A stretch of DNA of 64,000 nucleotides, taken from positions 1,798,001 to 1,862,000 of the forward strand of contig NZ_CP119145.1 of NCBI RefSeq assembly GCF_029167625.1. Reading direction: 5' to 3'. Positions 55,950-63,788 of this stretch are shown one piece after another. The notes beneath the pieces are model-generated. The model was not told where the DNA came from. It worked only from the letters and a program-made list of their open reading frames with translations, and ran no database searches. A program made the translations under genes and the position numbers. Origin of the DNA: Streptomyces sp. AM 4-1-1. GTDB taxonomy: Bacteria; Actinomycetota; Actinomycetes; Streptomycetales; Streptomycetaceae. Position 1 is the stretch's first letter. Each line of letters begins with the position of its first letter.

Positions 55950-56019
55950 CCACCCGCACCCGTCCGCCGGTTGGCCGACCGCCGGCCGCCGGACCCGGCT
56001 CAGCTCGGCTCGGTTCGGC

Positions 56020-56961
56020 TCAGAAGCCCAGCTTGCGCAGTTGCTTCGGATCGCGCTGCCAGTCCTTGGCGACCTTCACGTGCAGGTCGAGGTAGACCGG
56101 CGTACCGAGCAGTGCCTCGATGTGCTTGCGGGACTTCGTGCCGACGTCCTTCAGCCGCTTGCCCTGCGGGCCGATGATGATGCCCTTCTGGCTGGGGCGC
56201 TCGATGTACACGTTCGCGTGGATGTCGAGGAGCGGCCGGTCGGCCGGGCGGCCCTCGCGCGGCAGCATCTCCTCGACGACCACCGCGATGGAGTGCGGCA
56301 GCTCGTCCCGTACGCCTTCGAGCGCGGCCTCACGGATCAGTTCCGCGACCATGACCATCTCGGGCTCGTCCGTGAGGTCGCCCTCCGGGTAGAGCGGCGG
56401 GCTCTCCGGGAGCATCGGGGCGATCAGATCGGCGAGCAGGCCGACCTGCTTGTCGGCGACGGCCGAGACCGGGATGATCTCCGCCCACTCGAAGCCCAGC
56501 TCCTCCGCGAGCCGGGAGACGGCCAGGAGCTGTTCGGTGAGGGTCTTGTGGTCGGCCAGATCGCTCTTGGTGATGATCGCGATCTTGGGGGTCCGTTTGA
56601 TCCCCGCGAGTTCCTTGACGATGTACTTGTCGCCGGGGCCGAGCTTCTGGTCGGCGGGCAGGCAGAAGCCGATGACGTCGACCTCCGCCCAGGTGGTCCG
56701 CACCACGTCGTTCAGCCGCTCACCGAGCAGGGTGCGCGGCTTGTGGAGGCCCGGGGTGTCGACCAGGATCAGCTGCGCGTCCGGCCGGTGCACGATGCCT
56801 CGCACCGTGTGCCGGGTGGTCTGGGGCCGGTTGGACGTGATCGCCACCTTCCGCCCGACCAGAGCGTTCGTGAGGGTGGACTTGCCCGCGTTGGGGCGGC
56901 CCACGAAGCAGGCGAAGCCGGCCCGGTGGGGGGCGTTGTTCTCAGGGGTACGAGCGCTCAT
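56020..56961 (-). CDS. era: GTPase Era
   Basis: Ribosome-assembly GTPase of 313 residues binding 16S rRNA near its 3' end. G motifs: GRPNAGKSTL (G1), T in RPQTTRH (G2), LVDTPGLH (G3), ITKSD (G4) and PVSA (G5). The C-terminal KH domain has KGIIIGPQGKRLKDVG. It ends at the family-typical RKLGF. ATG 56961 is used, with GGAGA 9 bases upstream; ATG 56970 is three codons longer and lacks spacing for that site. The upstream neighbour is a cytidine-deaminase-like gene, the usual order in streptomycetes. Confidence 0.96.
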   Translation of the reverse strand: MSARTPENNAPHRAGFACFVGRPNAGKSTLTNALVGRKVAITSNRPQTTRHTVRGIVHRPDAQLILVDTPGLHKPRTLLGERLNDVVRTTWAEVDVIGFCLPADQKLGPGDKYIVKELAGIKRTPKIAIITKSDLADHKTLTEQLLAVSRLAEELGFEWAEIIPVSAVADKQVGLLADLIAPMLPESPPLYPEGDLTDEPEMVMVAELIREAALEGVRDELPHSIAVVVEEMLPREGRPADRPLLDIHANVYIERPSQKGIIIGPQGKRLKDVGTKSRKHIEALLGTPVYLDLHVKVAKDWQRDPKQLRKLGF

Positions 56962-57112
56962 GGCGCCCATTCTCCCCGATCCCGGCGGCGACGGCGCACA
57001 GCGGGCCGCGCCGGGGCCCGCCGGGCACGGCCGGGAGCCCCGCCGGGGACGGCCGGCTCTCTCCCGTCCGGCCCCCGGCCCCGGCCCGACCCCCGTCCGG
57101 TCCCGGACCGGG

Positions 57113-57478
57113 TCAGCCCGCCGTCACCCGGACCCGCAGCACCCCGTCCGGCCCGGCGAGCAGCACGGGAGTCCCGGGACCGCCCAGGTCACGTACGGCG
57201 GCCCGGTCGGTGTCCGAGGGGGCCTGGGCGTCGGCGACGACCGCAGCCGCCTCCAGCGACCTCGCCCCGCTGGCCACCGCCATCGCGACGGCGGTCTGGA
57301 GGGCGGTGAGCTTCAGGGATTCCAGCTCCACGGTGCCCGCCACGTACGTACGGCCCGTCTCGTCCCGTACGGCCGCCCCCTCCGGCACACCGTTGCGGGC
57401 ACGCGCGCTGCGCGCCAGGGTGATGATCTTGCGGTCCTCGGGGTCCAGCTCGCGGTCCGGATCGGTGATCTCAGTCAT
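57113..57478 (-). CDS. Cytidine-deaminase-like protein without zinc ligands
   Basis: A 121-residue protein with the CDA-like layout LARSARARNGVPEGAAVRDETGRTYVAGTVELESLKLTALQ-type core (N-terminal helix, G-A-A strand, then the first active-site helix). The place of the zinc motif C/H-A-E is taken by ALQT, the PCxxC motif is absent, and there is no Cys or His in the whole sequence. Catalysis as a deaminase is thus impossible; a scaffold or regulatory role is inferred. It lies 150 bases upstream of era on the same strand, the position where actinobacteria often have a gene annotated as cytidine deaminase. ATG 57478 is the natural start. Confidence 0.75.
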   Translation of the reverse strand: MTEITDPDRELDPEDRKIITLARSARARNGVPEGAAVRDETGRTYVAGTVELESLKLTALQTAVAMAVASGARSLEAAAVVADAQAPSDTDRAAVRDLGGPGTPVLLAGPDGVLRVRVTAG

Positions 57479-57533
57479 GGGGTGAGCATACGAAGGGGGC
57501 GGCCGGGCACGGGACGCGGGCACCGGGCGGGTG

Positions 57534-57944
57534 TCAGCCCTTCAGCTGGGTGAAGCGGAGTCGGTTGCCGAAGGGGTCGCGGAGGCCGCAGTCGATGCCG
57601 TACGGCCGGTCGGTGGGCTCCTCCGTGAACTCGACGCCCCGGCCCAGCAGCGTCTCGTACGTCTTGCGGCAGTCGTCCGTGGTGAGGATGAGCCAGCCAC
57701 CCCCCGCTCCCTTGGTGACCAGTTCGCGGACCTGCTCCGCCGTCTCCTCCGACATCGCCGGAGCGCCCGGCTTCTCCAGGAGGACCTGCCGCTCGGGGTG
57801 GCCGGGGGTGCTGACGGTCAGCCAGCGCATGGAGCCCATGTCGATGTCGGCGACGACCTCCAGGCCCAGCTTGCCGACGTAGAAGTCGAGGGCTTCGTCC
57901 TGGTCGAGGACGTAAATCTGCGAGTGCGTGATGGCGTTGAACAT
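57534..57944 (-). CDS. VOC-family (glyoxalase-like) protein
   Basis: A 136-residue protein with two beta-alpha-beta-beta-beta modules of the vicinal oxygen chelate fold: THSQIYVLDQDEALDFYVGKLGLEVVADI at the start and FTEEPTDRPYGIDCGLRDPFGNRLRFTQ at the end, a common layout in antibiotic-binding and ring-cleavage relatives. Substrate unknown. It lies 64 bases downstream of the AraC-type regulator on the same strand, a pairing seen often in streptomycetes. ATG 57944 is used; GTG 57953 is a possible earlier start. Confidence 0.85.
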   Translation of the reverse strand: MFNAITHSQIYVLDQDEALDFYVGKLGLEVVADIDMGSMRWLTVSTPGHPERQVLLEKPGAPAMSEETAEQVRELVTKGAGGGWLILTTDDCRKTYETLLGRGVEFTEEPTDRPYGIDCGLRDPFGNRLRFTQLKG

Positions 57945-58008
57945 GTGCGTCACGTTACTGAGCGGACCGGCCGAAGACTTATCCGAATCTGCTCGGTCGC
58001 CGACCGGA

Positions 58009-58401
58009 TCAGGCGTTCGGCCGCGTCCACGCCATCGTGAAGCAGGTGGGGACGCCGATGGCCGCCGTCTCCTTGCGGTACGCCCTCGGTGACCGGCCGA
58101 CGATGTCGTGGAACGTGCGGCTGAACGTCCCCGTGCTGCCGAAGCCGACCTCGAAGCAGATGTCCGTCACGCTGCGGTCGGTCTCACGCAGCAGGGACAT
58201 CGCACGCTCGACCCGGCGGCGCTGGAGGTAGCGGTGCGGGGTCTCGCCGAACGTCGCCCGGAAGGTGCGCGAGAAGTGCGCCGGGGACACCAGGGCGATA
58301 CGGGCCAGGGCCGGGACGTCCAGCGGTTGCGCGTAGGCACGGTCCATGACGTCCCGGGCCCGCAGCATGCGGCGGTTGGTGTCTTCGGCGGCGCGGCTCA
58401 C
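58009..58401 (-). CDS. AraC-family transcriptional regulator (DNA-binding domain only)
   Basis: A 130-residue protein made of the two helix-turn-helix units of the AraC family: LDVPALARIALVSPAHFSRTFRATFG and SVTDICFEVGFGSTGTFSRTF, with the PRAYRKE end. There is no ligand-binding domain, as in short regulators such as SoxS/MarA. GTG 58401 gives the usual VSRAAEDTNRRM start; the frame extends upstream but loses family likeness. It probably activates the downstream VOC gene. Confidence 0.87.
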   Translation of the reverse strand: MSRAAEDTNRRMLRARDVMDRAYAQPLDVPALARIALVSPAHFSRTFRATFGETPHRYLQRRRVERAMSLLRETDRSVTDICFEVGFGSTGTFSRTFHDIVGRSPRAYRKETAAIGVPTCFTMAWTRPNA

Positions 58402-58716
58402 GATGTCATCAGACCACGGCCCAGACGGTTCCGGCCCCGCGTGACGGTCCGGCGACCGCAGAGGGCGATGGGTCGGCGGCGGAATCCACCAGTTCCGGCA
58501 CATCTCGTCCACGCGTCGGCCGCATTCATGGACCTGGCCTTCGGAATGAAGGGATCAAGTCGCTCCTCTCGCGGCCCGTTGGGGCAGATCCACCCGGTGG
58601 GCACCGCACCGGTACGAGCATGCCAATGCCTGTACCGGTGCGGTGCGTCCGCTTCTGCCATCGTGACCCCGCCAGGACGACGGGACAGTTCTCAGCGGGA
58701 TACCGAATCCCTCTGT
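58402..58716. other. Gap between ABC cassette and AraC gene
   Basis: No gene is supported. The gap should contain the promoter of the AraC gene and contains the terminator at 58601-58646 for the ABC cassette. Remaining sequence shows no repeats. Confidence 0.4.
58601..58646. terminator. 15-bp perfect hairpin after the ABC cassette
   Basis: GCACCGCACCGGTAC (58601-58615) and GTACCGGTGCGGTGC (58632-58646) are exact complements, with a 16-base loop. It lies about 70 bases downstream of the last gene of the minus-strand ABC cassette. Confidence 0.75.
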
Positions 58717-59307
58717 TCACAGCCCGCGCAGTGGGCCGCGCCGCACACATGTTGCCGATGCTCCGGCTGCGAGAGCGAGAGCGGTCATCAGGAAAGCGAG
58801 GGATGAGTGGGCGGGGTGCAGGAGCCACGCCCAGTGCCGGGGAGCACCGGCCGGCGTCCAGCCTGTCGCGCCCAGCACAAGGGGCACCACCGTGGTTAGA
58901 AGGGCTGCGGTCCGGGTCCCTAGGAACGCGGCCACCAGCATGGCGATACCGATATATCCCGCGGTGTTGCGGCCGATGACGAGTGCGATGTCCTTGTCCA
59001 GGGACAGATCGACCCCTATAGCGGTCACGGCCGAGAGGGCAGCCACGGACAGCCCGAGCGCGGTGTCCCATCTGTTGATCGGTCGGGTCGCAACGGTCTC
59101 CAACCGTCTGTCCGCGCGCCCGATGCCGTGCATCAGGACGACGGCGGGAAGCACCGGGACGAGGTGACCCATGAGAAATCCGCCCGATTGCCCTGTCAAG
59201 ATGGGGATGGGCAATTCGGCCTCGCCGACCACAAGGCCGACGCAGACCGTCACCGCAGAAGTGATCACGAGAGCCCAGGGCGCACGGATCTTGAGCCACC
59301 AGCTCAC
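58717..59307 (-). CDS. Small integral membrane protein of the ABC cassette
   Basis: A 196-residue protein with about five or six hydrophobic segments (ALVITSAVTVCVGLVVG, LVPVLPAVVLMHGIG, ALGLSVAALSAVTAIGV, YIGIAMLVAAFLGT, ALLTTVVPLVLGATG, SLAFLMTALALAAGA). I recognise no named family. It begins with GTG overlapping the larger permease by 4 bases, and it is last in a four-gene unit with an ABC ATPase and a secreted protein, so it is probably the second membrane subunit of the transporter. Confidence 0.7.
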   Translation of the reverse strand: MSWWLKIRAPWALVITSAVTVCVGLVVGEAELPIPILTGQSGGFLMGHLVPVLPAVVLMHGIGRADRRLETVATRPINRWDTALGLSVAALSAVTAIGVDLSLDKDIALVIGRNTAGYIGIAMLVAAFLGTRTAALLTTVVPLVLGATGWTPAGAPRHWAWLLHPAHSSLAFLMTALALAAGASATCVRRGPLRGL

Positions 59308-60569
59308 GAGCCGCCCCTTCTGGGTATCAGTTGCGGATTCACATCGCAGGCACCCATGGCCTGGAAATTCACCCGGTACCAGATGGTTTGGGTCTCACTG
59401 GGAAGACTTCTGATCTTCTGCGCAAGCGCTGTCGCTTCGGTCCCGGTGTGCCGAGTGGTGGTCTCGACCGTGGCGCCTGCGGTCAGCAGCATCCAGGCCG
59501 CTACCGGGGCAGCGGCCTCCGCAGCCGGATAGGACTGCCGAGCGGCACAGGCCGGCGTAGGAGGCAGCAGGCCGGAAACCACCCCCGCGGAAATGTCCTG
59601 CTGCCGGGCGCCTGGCGAGATGCCGAGCTTGGCTTCCTTGCCTGAGGCGTGAGCCGCCATGGTCAGAACGTCGGGGGTGCTCACACCAGCCTCATGAAGC
59701 GAGCGCACCACTCTGCTCGCCTGGCTCCGGACCATGGCGGGATCACGCACCTCGGGCCACAGGCACACCTTGAGCCCGGCCACGCTCTCGCAGCGCAAGT
59801 CACTGTCCGGCCGCGCGACCAGCGGCTCGCTGGACAGACCATGCGCGAAAGCCGTACCGACCCCCGTACCGACCAGGACGAGCAACAGGCCGGATACCAA
59901 AGCTTTTCGTGTCGCGTCGAAGCTGATGACCGTGACGCAGGCGAGCACGATACCCAAGGTGAAGGCGACGGCACTCCAGACAGCCCACACGTTTAGCACT
60001 TGGTCCGTCCCGCAGCAAGCACTCAGTCCGCCGCCCACCAGATGTCGTATCCAGAGAATGTTCCACGAGGCCGGATAGGCATTCGCCACAAAGGCGGACA
60101 CAAGAACGGCGGGTACGGAAAGGACTGCCGTCCAACGCCGCCCTATGCAATATCCGACCAGGGTGTTGGAAGTCACCACGAGCAGTTCGACGGCAAGAAT
60201 TCCCCAATCGGGCGACCCCCAGCCCACGGCAGCCGCGTTGGCCGACAAGCAGAGGGCGACCAGACAAGTGATCGCACCACCGGCGACCACCAGGGTCAGT
60301 ACAGGAGCGCTGACACCAAGAGGGCTACGAACATGGGGGTGGCCGAAGACTCCACCCCGGCTCAGCCTCGCACCTTCCCAGGCCCCAAGCCCCGCGCAGA
60401 TGGTCGAGACGAAGGGCAGAGCATAGGTGGAGCTTCCCGTGGCCGAGGGCCAGTAATGATCAGTGGTCCAGGACGTCAGGTCATGCCCGATCGCGAGCAG
60501 GACGAACACGACGAGCAGCGGAATGACATAGGTGGCAGCAGAGGAACGAAAGAGGGTACGCAATAACAT
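59304..60569 (-). CDS. ABC-type permease with extracellular Cys-containing C-terminal domain
   Basis: A 421-residue membrane protein. About seven hydrophobic segments occupy residues 1-265, starting YVIPLLVVFVLLAIGHDL. The C-terminal 150 residues are soluble and start DSDLRCESVAGLKVCLWPE; a similar Cys-x-n-Cys-x-WPE motif occurs in other actinobacterial ABC permeases that I cannot name with certainty. It ends ACDVNPQLIPRRGG. The domain probably faces outside and may bind or process the secreted protein of this cassette. It follows the ATPase gene after 3 bases and overlaps the next gene. Confidence 0.72.
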   Translation of the reverse strand: MLLRTLFRSSAATYVIPLLVVFVLLAIGHDLTSWTTDHYWPSATGSSTYALPFVSTICAGLGAWEGARLSRGGVFGHPHVRSPLGVSAPVLTLVVAGGAITCLVALCLSANAAAVGWGSPDWGILAVELLVVTSNTLVGYCIGRRWTAVLSVPAVLVSAFVANAYPASWNILWIRHLVGGGLSACCGTDQVLNVWAVWSAVAFTLGIVLACVTVISFDATRKALVSGLLLVLVGTGVGTAFAHGLSSEPLVARPDSDLRCESVAGLKVCLWPEVRDPAMVRSQASRVVRSLHEAGVSTPDVLTMAAHASGKEAKLGISPGARQQDISAGVVSGLLPPTPACAARQSYPAAEAAAPVAAWMLLTAGATVETTTRHTGTEATALAQKIRSLPSETQTIWYRVNFQAMGACDVNPQLIPRRGGS

Positions 60570-60572
60570 GAC

Positions 60573-61322
60573 TTACGCCTCCTGGCGGACAAGGTGGGCG
60601 TAGGCGGCTTCGGCCTGTTCCCTGACGCTGGGAAGGTGGGGCTGTCCGGCGAGGGCATGGAACGCTTCGGTACCACCCTGAAAACGGACATGCCCTTGGT
60701 CGAGTACAACGACCTCGGAGTAGAGGTCGGCGAGATCCTCGGTCTGGTGGGTGGACACCATCACATGCACGTCAGCGGTGAGTTGCTCAAGCAACCCCCG
60801 GAAGACCTTGCGTTGCGTCGGGTCAAGGCCGGCTGTTGGCTCGTCCAACAAGATGAGTTCACTCCGATGAGTCAGCGCTCCCGCCAAGCCCATTCTGCGC
60901 CTTTGCCCTCCGGACACCTGATGACTGCGTCGGTCCGCCAAGTCGGTGAGTCTCACACGGGCCAGCGCGTCGACCGAGGCGTCCCACGCGGACTTCCGTG
61001 ACATACCTTTCAGCCAGCCCATATAGGCCACCTGCTCGCGTACCGTCAGGCCCGGTACGGCCATGACGTCCTGGGGCAGCCAAGCCACCCTCCGGACGTA
61101 CTCCGCCCTCGACCGACGATCGGTCGGCTTGATCCCGCCCCAAGCGACACTGCCTTGGTGCGGGGCCAGTTGAGTCGCCGCCAGCGCCATCAGGGTTGAC
61201 TTACCCGCGCCGTTGGGGCCCAGCAAGACAGTCGCCGGACTGTCGATGACAAGGTTCAGCCCCGTGAAGACCGACGACGTCCGCCGGTAGCGGAAGTCGA
61301 TTCCGCTGAACTGCAGTGCCAT
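60573..61322 (-). CDS. ABC transporter ATP-binding protein
   Basis: A 249-residue ATPase. Walker A LLGPNGAGKSTLMALAA (about 33-49), Q loop VAWLPQDVMAVPGLTVREQV, signature HQVSGGQRRRMGLAGAL, Walker B LILLDEPTAGLDPTQ, and the switch His in VMVSTHQTEDL are all intact. It is of the type serving ABC-2 exporters. ATG 61322 gives MALQFSGIDFRY, the normal start. It lies downstream of the secreted-protein gene with a strong hairpin between, and directly precedes two permease genes, so it drives a transporter formed by them. Confidence 0.92.
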   Translation of the reverse strand: MALQFSGIDFRYRRTSSVFTGLNLVIDSPATVLLGPNGAGKSTLMALAATQLAPHQGSVAWGGIKPTDRRSRAEYVRRVAWLPQDVMAVPGLTVREQVAYMGWLKGMSRKSAWDASVDALARVRLTDLADRRSHQVSGGQRRRMGLAGALTHRSELILLDEPTAGLDPTQRKVFRGLLEQLTADVHVMVSTHQTEDLADLYSEVVVLDQGHVRFQGGTEAFHALAGQPHLPSVREQAEAAYAHLVRQEA

Positions 61323-61380
61323 GTGGAATAGCTCATTCTGTCGTGAGGGCGTACAGGTCCGGGGGCGAGAGAGCAGAAAC

Positions 61381-61414
61381 TTGGGGTTCAGCTGAACCAA
61401 CAGCTGAACCCCAA
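61381..61414 (-). terminator. 14-bp perfect hairpin between secreted protein and ABC genes
   Basis: TTGGGGTTCAGCTG (61381-61394) and CAGCTGAACCCCAA (61401-61414) are exact complements around a 6-base loop, 17 bases past the secreted-protein stop. On the minus strand it is followed by GTTTCTG, not a strong U-run. A leaky terminator or mRNA-stabilising stem would give more of the secreted protein than of the transporter. Confidence 0.7.
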
Positions 61415-61431
61415 CGAGTGCTACAGCCCGG

Positions 61432-61827
61432 CTACCACTTGATCGTCACGGTTGACGCCGAGAAGACGCTTCCTCCATTGAAGCCGCTCAGCTCGAAGTA
61501 GTAGGTCCCCGCCACCTTGTCCCCCCACGATGAGGTATTGCACGTGTTGGTTTTGGAACCCGAGCTTTTGTCCGGGGCGAGGCTGATGTCCTGCCACAGG
61601 ACTAACGTAGCGGAAGTGAAGGACGAGTCGGTACTGCAGCCCTTGAGGCCGACTGACGTGCTCACAGCGTCGCTGTTGAGGTCTGACCAGCGGCTGGACT
61701 CGTGACCGCGCGTCCAGCCTGATATGTAGGACGTGCGACTGTCTTCCGCCTGGGCTGGAAGCGCTCCCAGACTCAGCAGAACAACGCTTCCCGTCAGGAC
61801 CGCTGTAATCCTGCGCGCTCTGTTCAT
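61432..61827 (-). CDS. Small secreted protein encoded with an ABC cassette
   Basis: A 131-residue exported protein with a classic signal peptide (MNRARRITAVLTGSVVLLSL, cleavage after LPAQA). The mature 104 residues are Ser/Thr-rich and beta-like, with two Cys (in KGCSTD and NTCNTS) that could form a disulfide, several Trp, and a C-terminal TVTIKW. I recognise no family. ATG 61827 has AGGAGGG about 6 bases upstream, the best ribosome site in this part of the window. It heads a unit with an ABC ATPase and two membrane proteins, suggesting a bacteriocin, signal or wall protein with its own exporter or immunity pump. Functions are inferred from context only. Confidence 0.78.
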   Translation of the reverse strand: MNRARRITAVLTGSVVLLSLGALPAQAEDSRTSYISGWTRGHESSRWSDLNSDAVSTSVGLKGCSTDSSFTSATLVLWQDISLAPDKSSGSKTNTCNTSSWGDKVAGTYYFELSGFNGGSVFSASTVTIKW

Positions 61828-62102
61828 GGTTCCCTCCTGATGACTGGCCTATACCAGACCCATTGCACGAACACCCACGCACCGAGGGCCAGTTGACCGT
61901 CTGATCCTATCAACACACTGGGTGGTGAACTAGGGAATTCATTCGATCCACGGCGAATCGATGCGGACTTGATCGAGGTCTCGTTGTTCAGAGAAATTCT
62001 CTGCCTACCGATACTGGCCTACCAAGGTTGAACTGGTGAAGCCATAAGGGCTGACAGTAGGTTCCTGCCTGCGGTATCACCGGAGGGGGCGGTCTCCACG
62101 GA
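61828..62102. other. Promoter gap of the secreted-protein cassette
   Basis: No gene. The sequence is of lower GC than the core (for example ATTCATTCGATCCACG and GTTCAGAGAAATTCTCTGCC near 61930-62010), with a short dyad CAGAGAAATTCTCTG (61990-62004). A TATAGG element about 25 bases before the ATG on the minus strand could be the -10. Confidence 0.4.
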
Positions 62103-62458
62103 GTGGCGGGTTGGCCGCTGAGCGGCAGGGCAAGCGCGAGGACTTACGCGGCTTCAGGCGGGGCCGAGCGGTCGGTCCGGGGCGAGGGCAGTACATACAT
62201 CGATGACCAGGGATCTGTGGAACAGCGTCCGCCCGGTGCGGCGATGGCGTCAGGCGTAGGCCGAGGGCGGCCCGCGATCCTTGCGGTCTCAGGGGCAACT
62301 CACCGCTGCGACTGGGCGAGAAGAAGTTCGCTCAGGTGGAGTCGGCACTGTCCAAGGGGCCGACGGTCACCCGGGCCAAGGACTGACGCTGCCGGTCCGA
62401 TGGGCGCCCTTGGCGAGCCGGAGGGTGACCGAGATCATCAAGGACCTCGGTACCTGAC
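62103..62458 (+). pseudogene. IS630-type transposase remnant
   Basis: Short pieces in different frames match, in the right order, the N-terminal part of IS630-family transposases: GGLAAERQGKREDLRG (about 62107-62154), RPVRRWRQA-stop-AEGGPRSLRSQG (about 62232-62294), LRLGEKKFAQVESALSKGPT (about 62308-62367) and APLASRRVTEIIKDL (about 62407-62451). Stops and frameshifts break every frame, and the catalytic DDE part is missing. No terminal repeats were found. It marks old insertion activity next to the ABC cassette. Confidence 0.6.
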
Positions 62459-62481
62459 GCGGGCGGAGACCGGCAGTGACG

Positions 62482-62694
62482 TCAGGCGCTCAACTCTCCC
62501 GTACACACGGCGGAGACGAACCCGGCCCACGCGCCGTCGGCGAGCACCAGCACCGGACCGGCCGGCACCTTGCTGTCACGGACCGGAACAACACCCGACA
62601 GCCCGGACCCGACCTCGACGCAGTCACCACCGTTGTTGCCGCTGTAGCTGCTCTTACGCCATGCCACACCGGGCATACCGTCTGTACTCATCAT
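62482..62694 (-). CDS. DUF397 domain protein
   Basis: A 70-residue protein with the family pattern WRKSSYSGNNGGDCVEV, VPVRDSKVPAGPVLVLADGAWAGFV. DUF397 proteins accompany XRE/DUF5753 regulators in streptomycetes, where pairs such as those around whiJ affect development; the small protein is thought to modulate its regulator. Its ATG overlaps the regulator stop by 4 bases (ATGA), so the two are coupled. Confidence 0.92.
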   Translation of the reverse strand: MMSTDGMPGVAWRKSSYSGNNGGDCVEVGSGLSGVVPVRDSKVPAGPVLVLADGAWAGFVSAVCTGELSA

Positions 62695-63512
62695 GCGTTC
62701 AGTTCCTTCATGGCTTTGACAATCAGGTCGATCGACCGACTGGTTGAGAGCGCGTCTGCTGTCAGCAGATCATAGGCACGCTCGGCCTCCTTGACATGTG
62801 CTGGCTCAGCAAGGATCTGCCCCTGCAAAAAGCCGTCCACGTAGACCACATCGGGTCCTTCGTCCAACCTGAGGGTGGAGAACGAGCCATCCACACCGGC
62901 ATGGACACCACTGTCGTACGGAATCACCTGGATCACCGTGCTGGGAGTCTCGGCGGCCGTCACCAACTGCTCCAACTGGGCCCGCATGGTCTCAGGGCTG
63001 CCCACGCACCGGCGCAACGCGTTCTCGTCCAGAACGACCCACAACTCAGGCGCGTTCTTTCGATCCAGGATGTGCTGCCGCTCCAACCGAGCCGTCACCA
63101 TCTCGTCAACGACATAGGGATTCGGTCGTCCCGCCGACAGCACAGCCCTCGCGTACGCCTCGGTCTGAAGTAGCCCCGGCATCACCTGAGCCTGGAACGA
63201 CCGAATCACGGTCGCGGCCTCTTCGAGGTCGACGTACGGCCGGAACCACGCCGGATACGCGTACTTGATGACCAGTGGCCACAGCCGTTGGAAGTGGTCC
63301 ACCAACCCGAAGGTCTCATCGCAGAGTTGGGACAGCTCCCTGCTCGGCAATCGCTTCGCCGCCTCGATCTTGTTGAGCAGCGAAGGGGCCATGTGCGCCC
63401 GTTTGGCCAGCTCCCGCTGGGAGATGCCCGCCGCCTCCCGGCGTCGTCGAAGCTCCGTTGCGTAGAACGAAAGAACGGATGACGAGGGGTCAAGCTCGTC
63501 TGCGTATGCCAT
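62691..63512 (-). CDS. XRE-family regulator with DUF5753 domain
   Basis: A 273-residue regulator. The N-terminal helix-turn-helix reads FYATELRRRREAAGISQRELAKRAHMAPSLLNKIEAAKRLP (about 16-57), and the DUF5753 domain follows with QAQVMPGLLQTEAYARAVL, VTARLERQHIL, LDENALRRCVG and STVIQVIPYDSG. This is the BldB/WhiJ-like class found in many copies in streptomycetes. The ATG at 63512 has a purine-rich GGAAG site about 8 bases upstream. It is coupled to the DUF397 gene; its targets are unknown. Confidence 0.93.
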   Translation of the reverse strand: MAYADELDPSSSVLSFYATELRRRREAAGISQRELAKRAHMAPSLLNKIEAAKRLPSRELSQLCDETFGLVDHFQRLWPLVIKYAYPAWFRPYVDLEEAATVIRSFQAQVMPGLLQTEAYARAVLSAGRPNPYVVDEMVTARLERQHILDRKNAPELWVVLDENALRRCVGSPETMRAQLEQLVTAAETPSTVIQVIPYDSGVHAGVDGSFSTLRLDEGPDVVYVDGFLQGQILAEPAHVKEAERAYDLLTADALSTSRSIDLIVKAMKELNA

Positions 63513-63788
63513 GCGCGCACTTCCTTCCCATTGACATCACCCAGAGTCAACGCCAACTACCTGGCCGCCACGGTCGCGGAACGCGAGTCTAGGAGCACAG
63601 CAGGTAACTGTTCAAAGGGAAGGTACGGCAGCCATGGGCGAGAGGGCATCCCTCCGGCGGGAGGAAGGGAGCGCTGACGTGGGATGCGCCCCCGCCGACA
63701 CGGGCGGTTCGCGGCGTCCGGTGCTCGGTGCGTTCGCTCGTACCGGTGACGCAGAGTTGTCCCCACGCGGTCCGGGAGCCGGGCGGTC

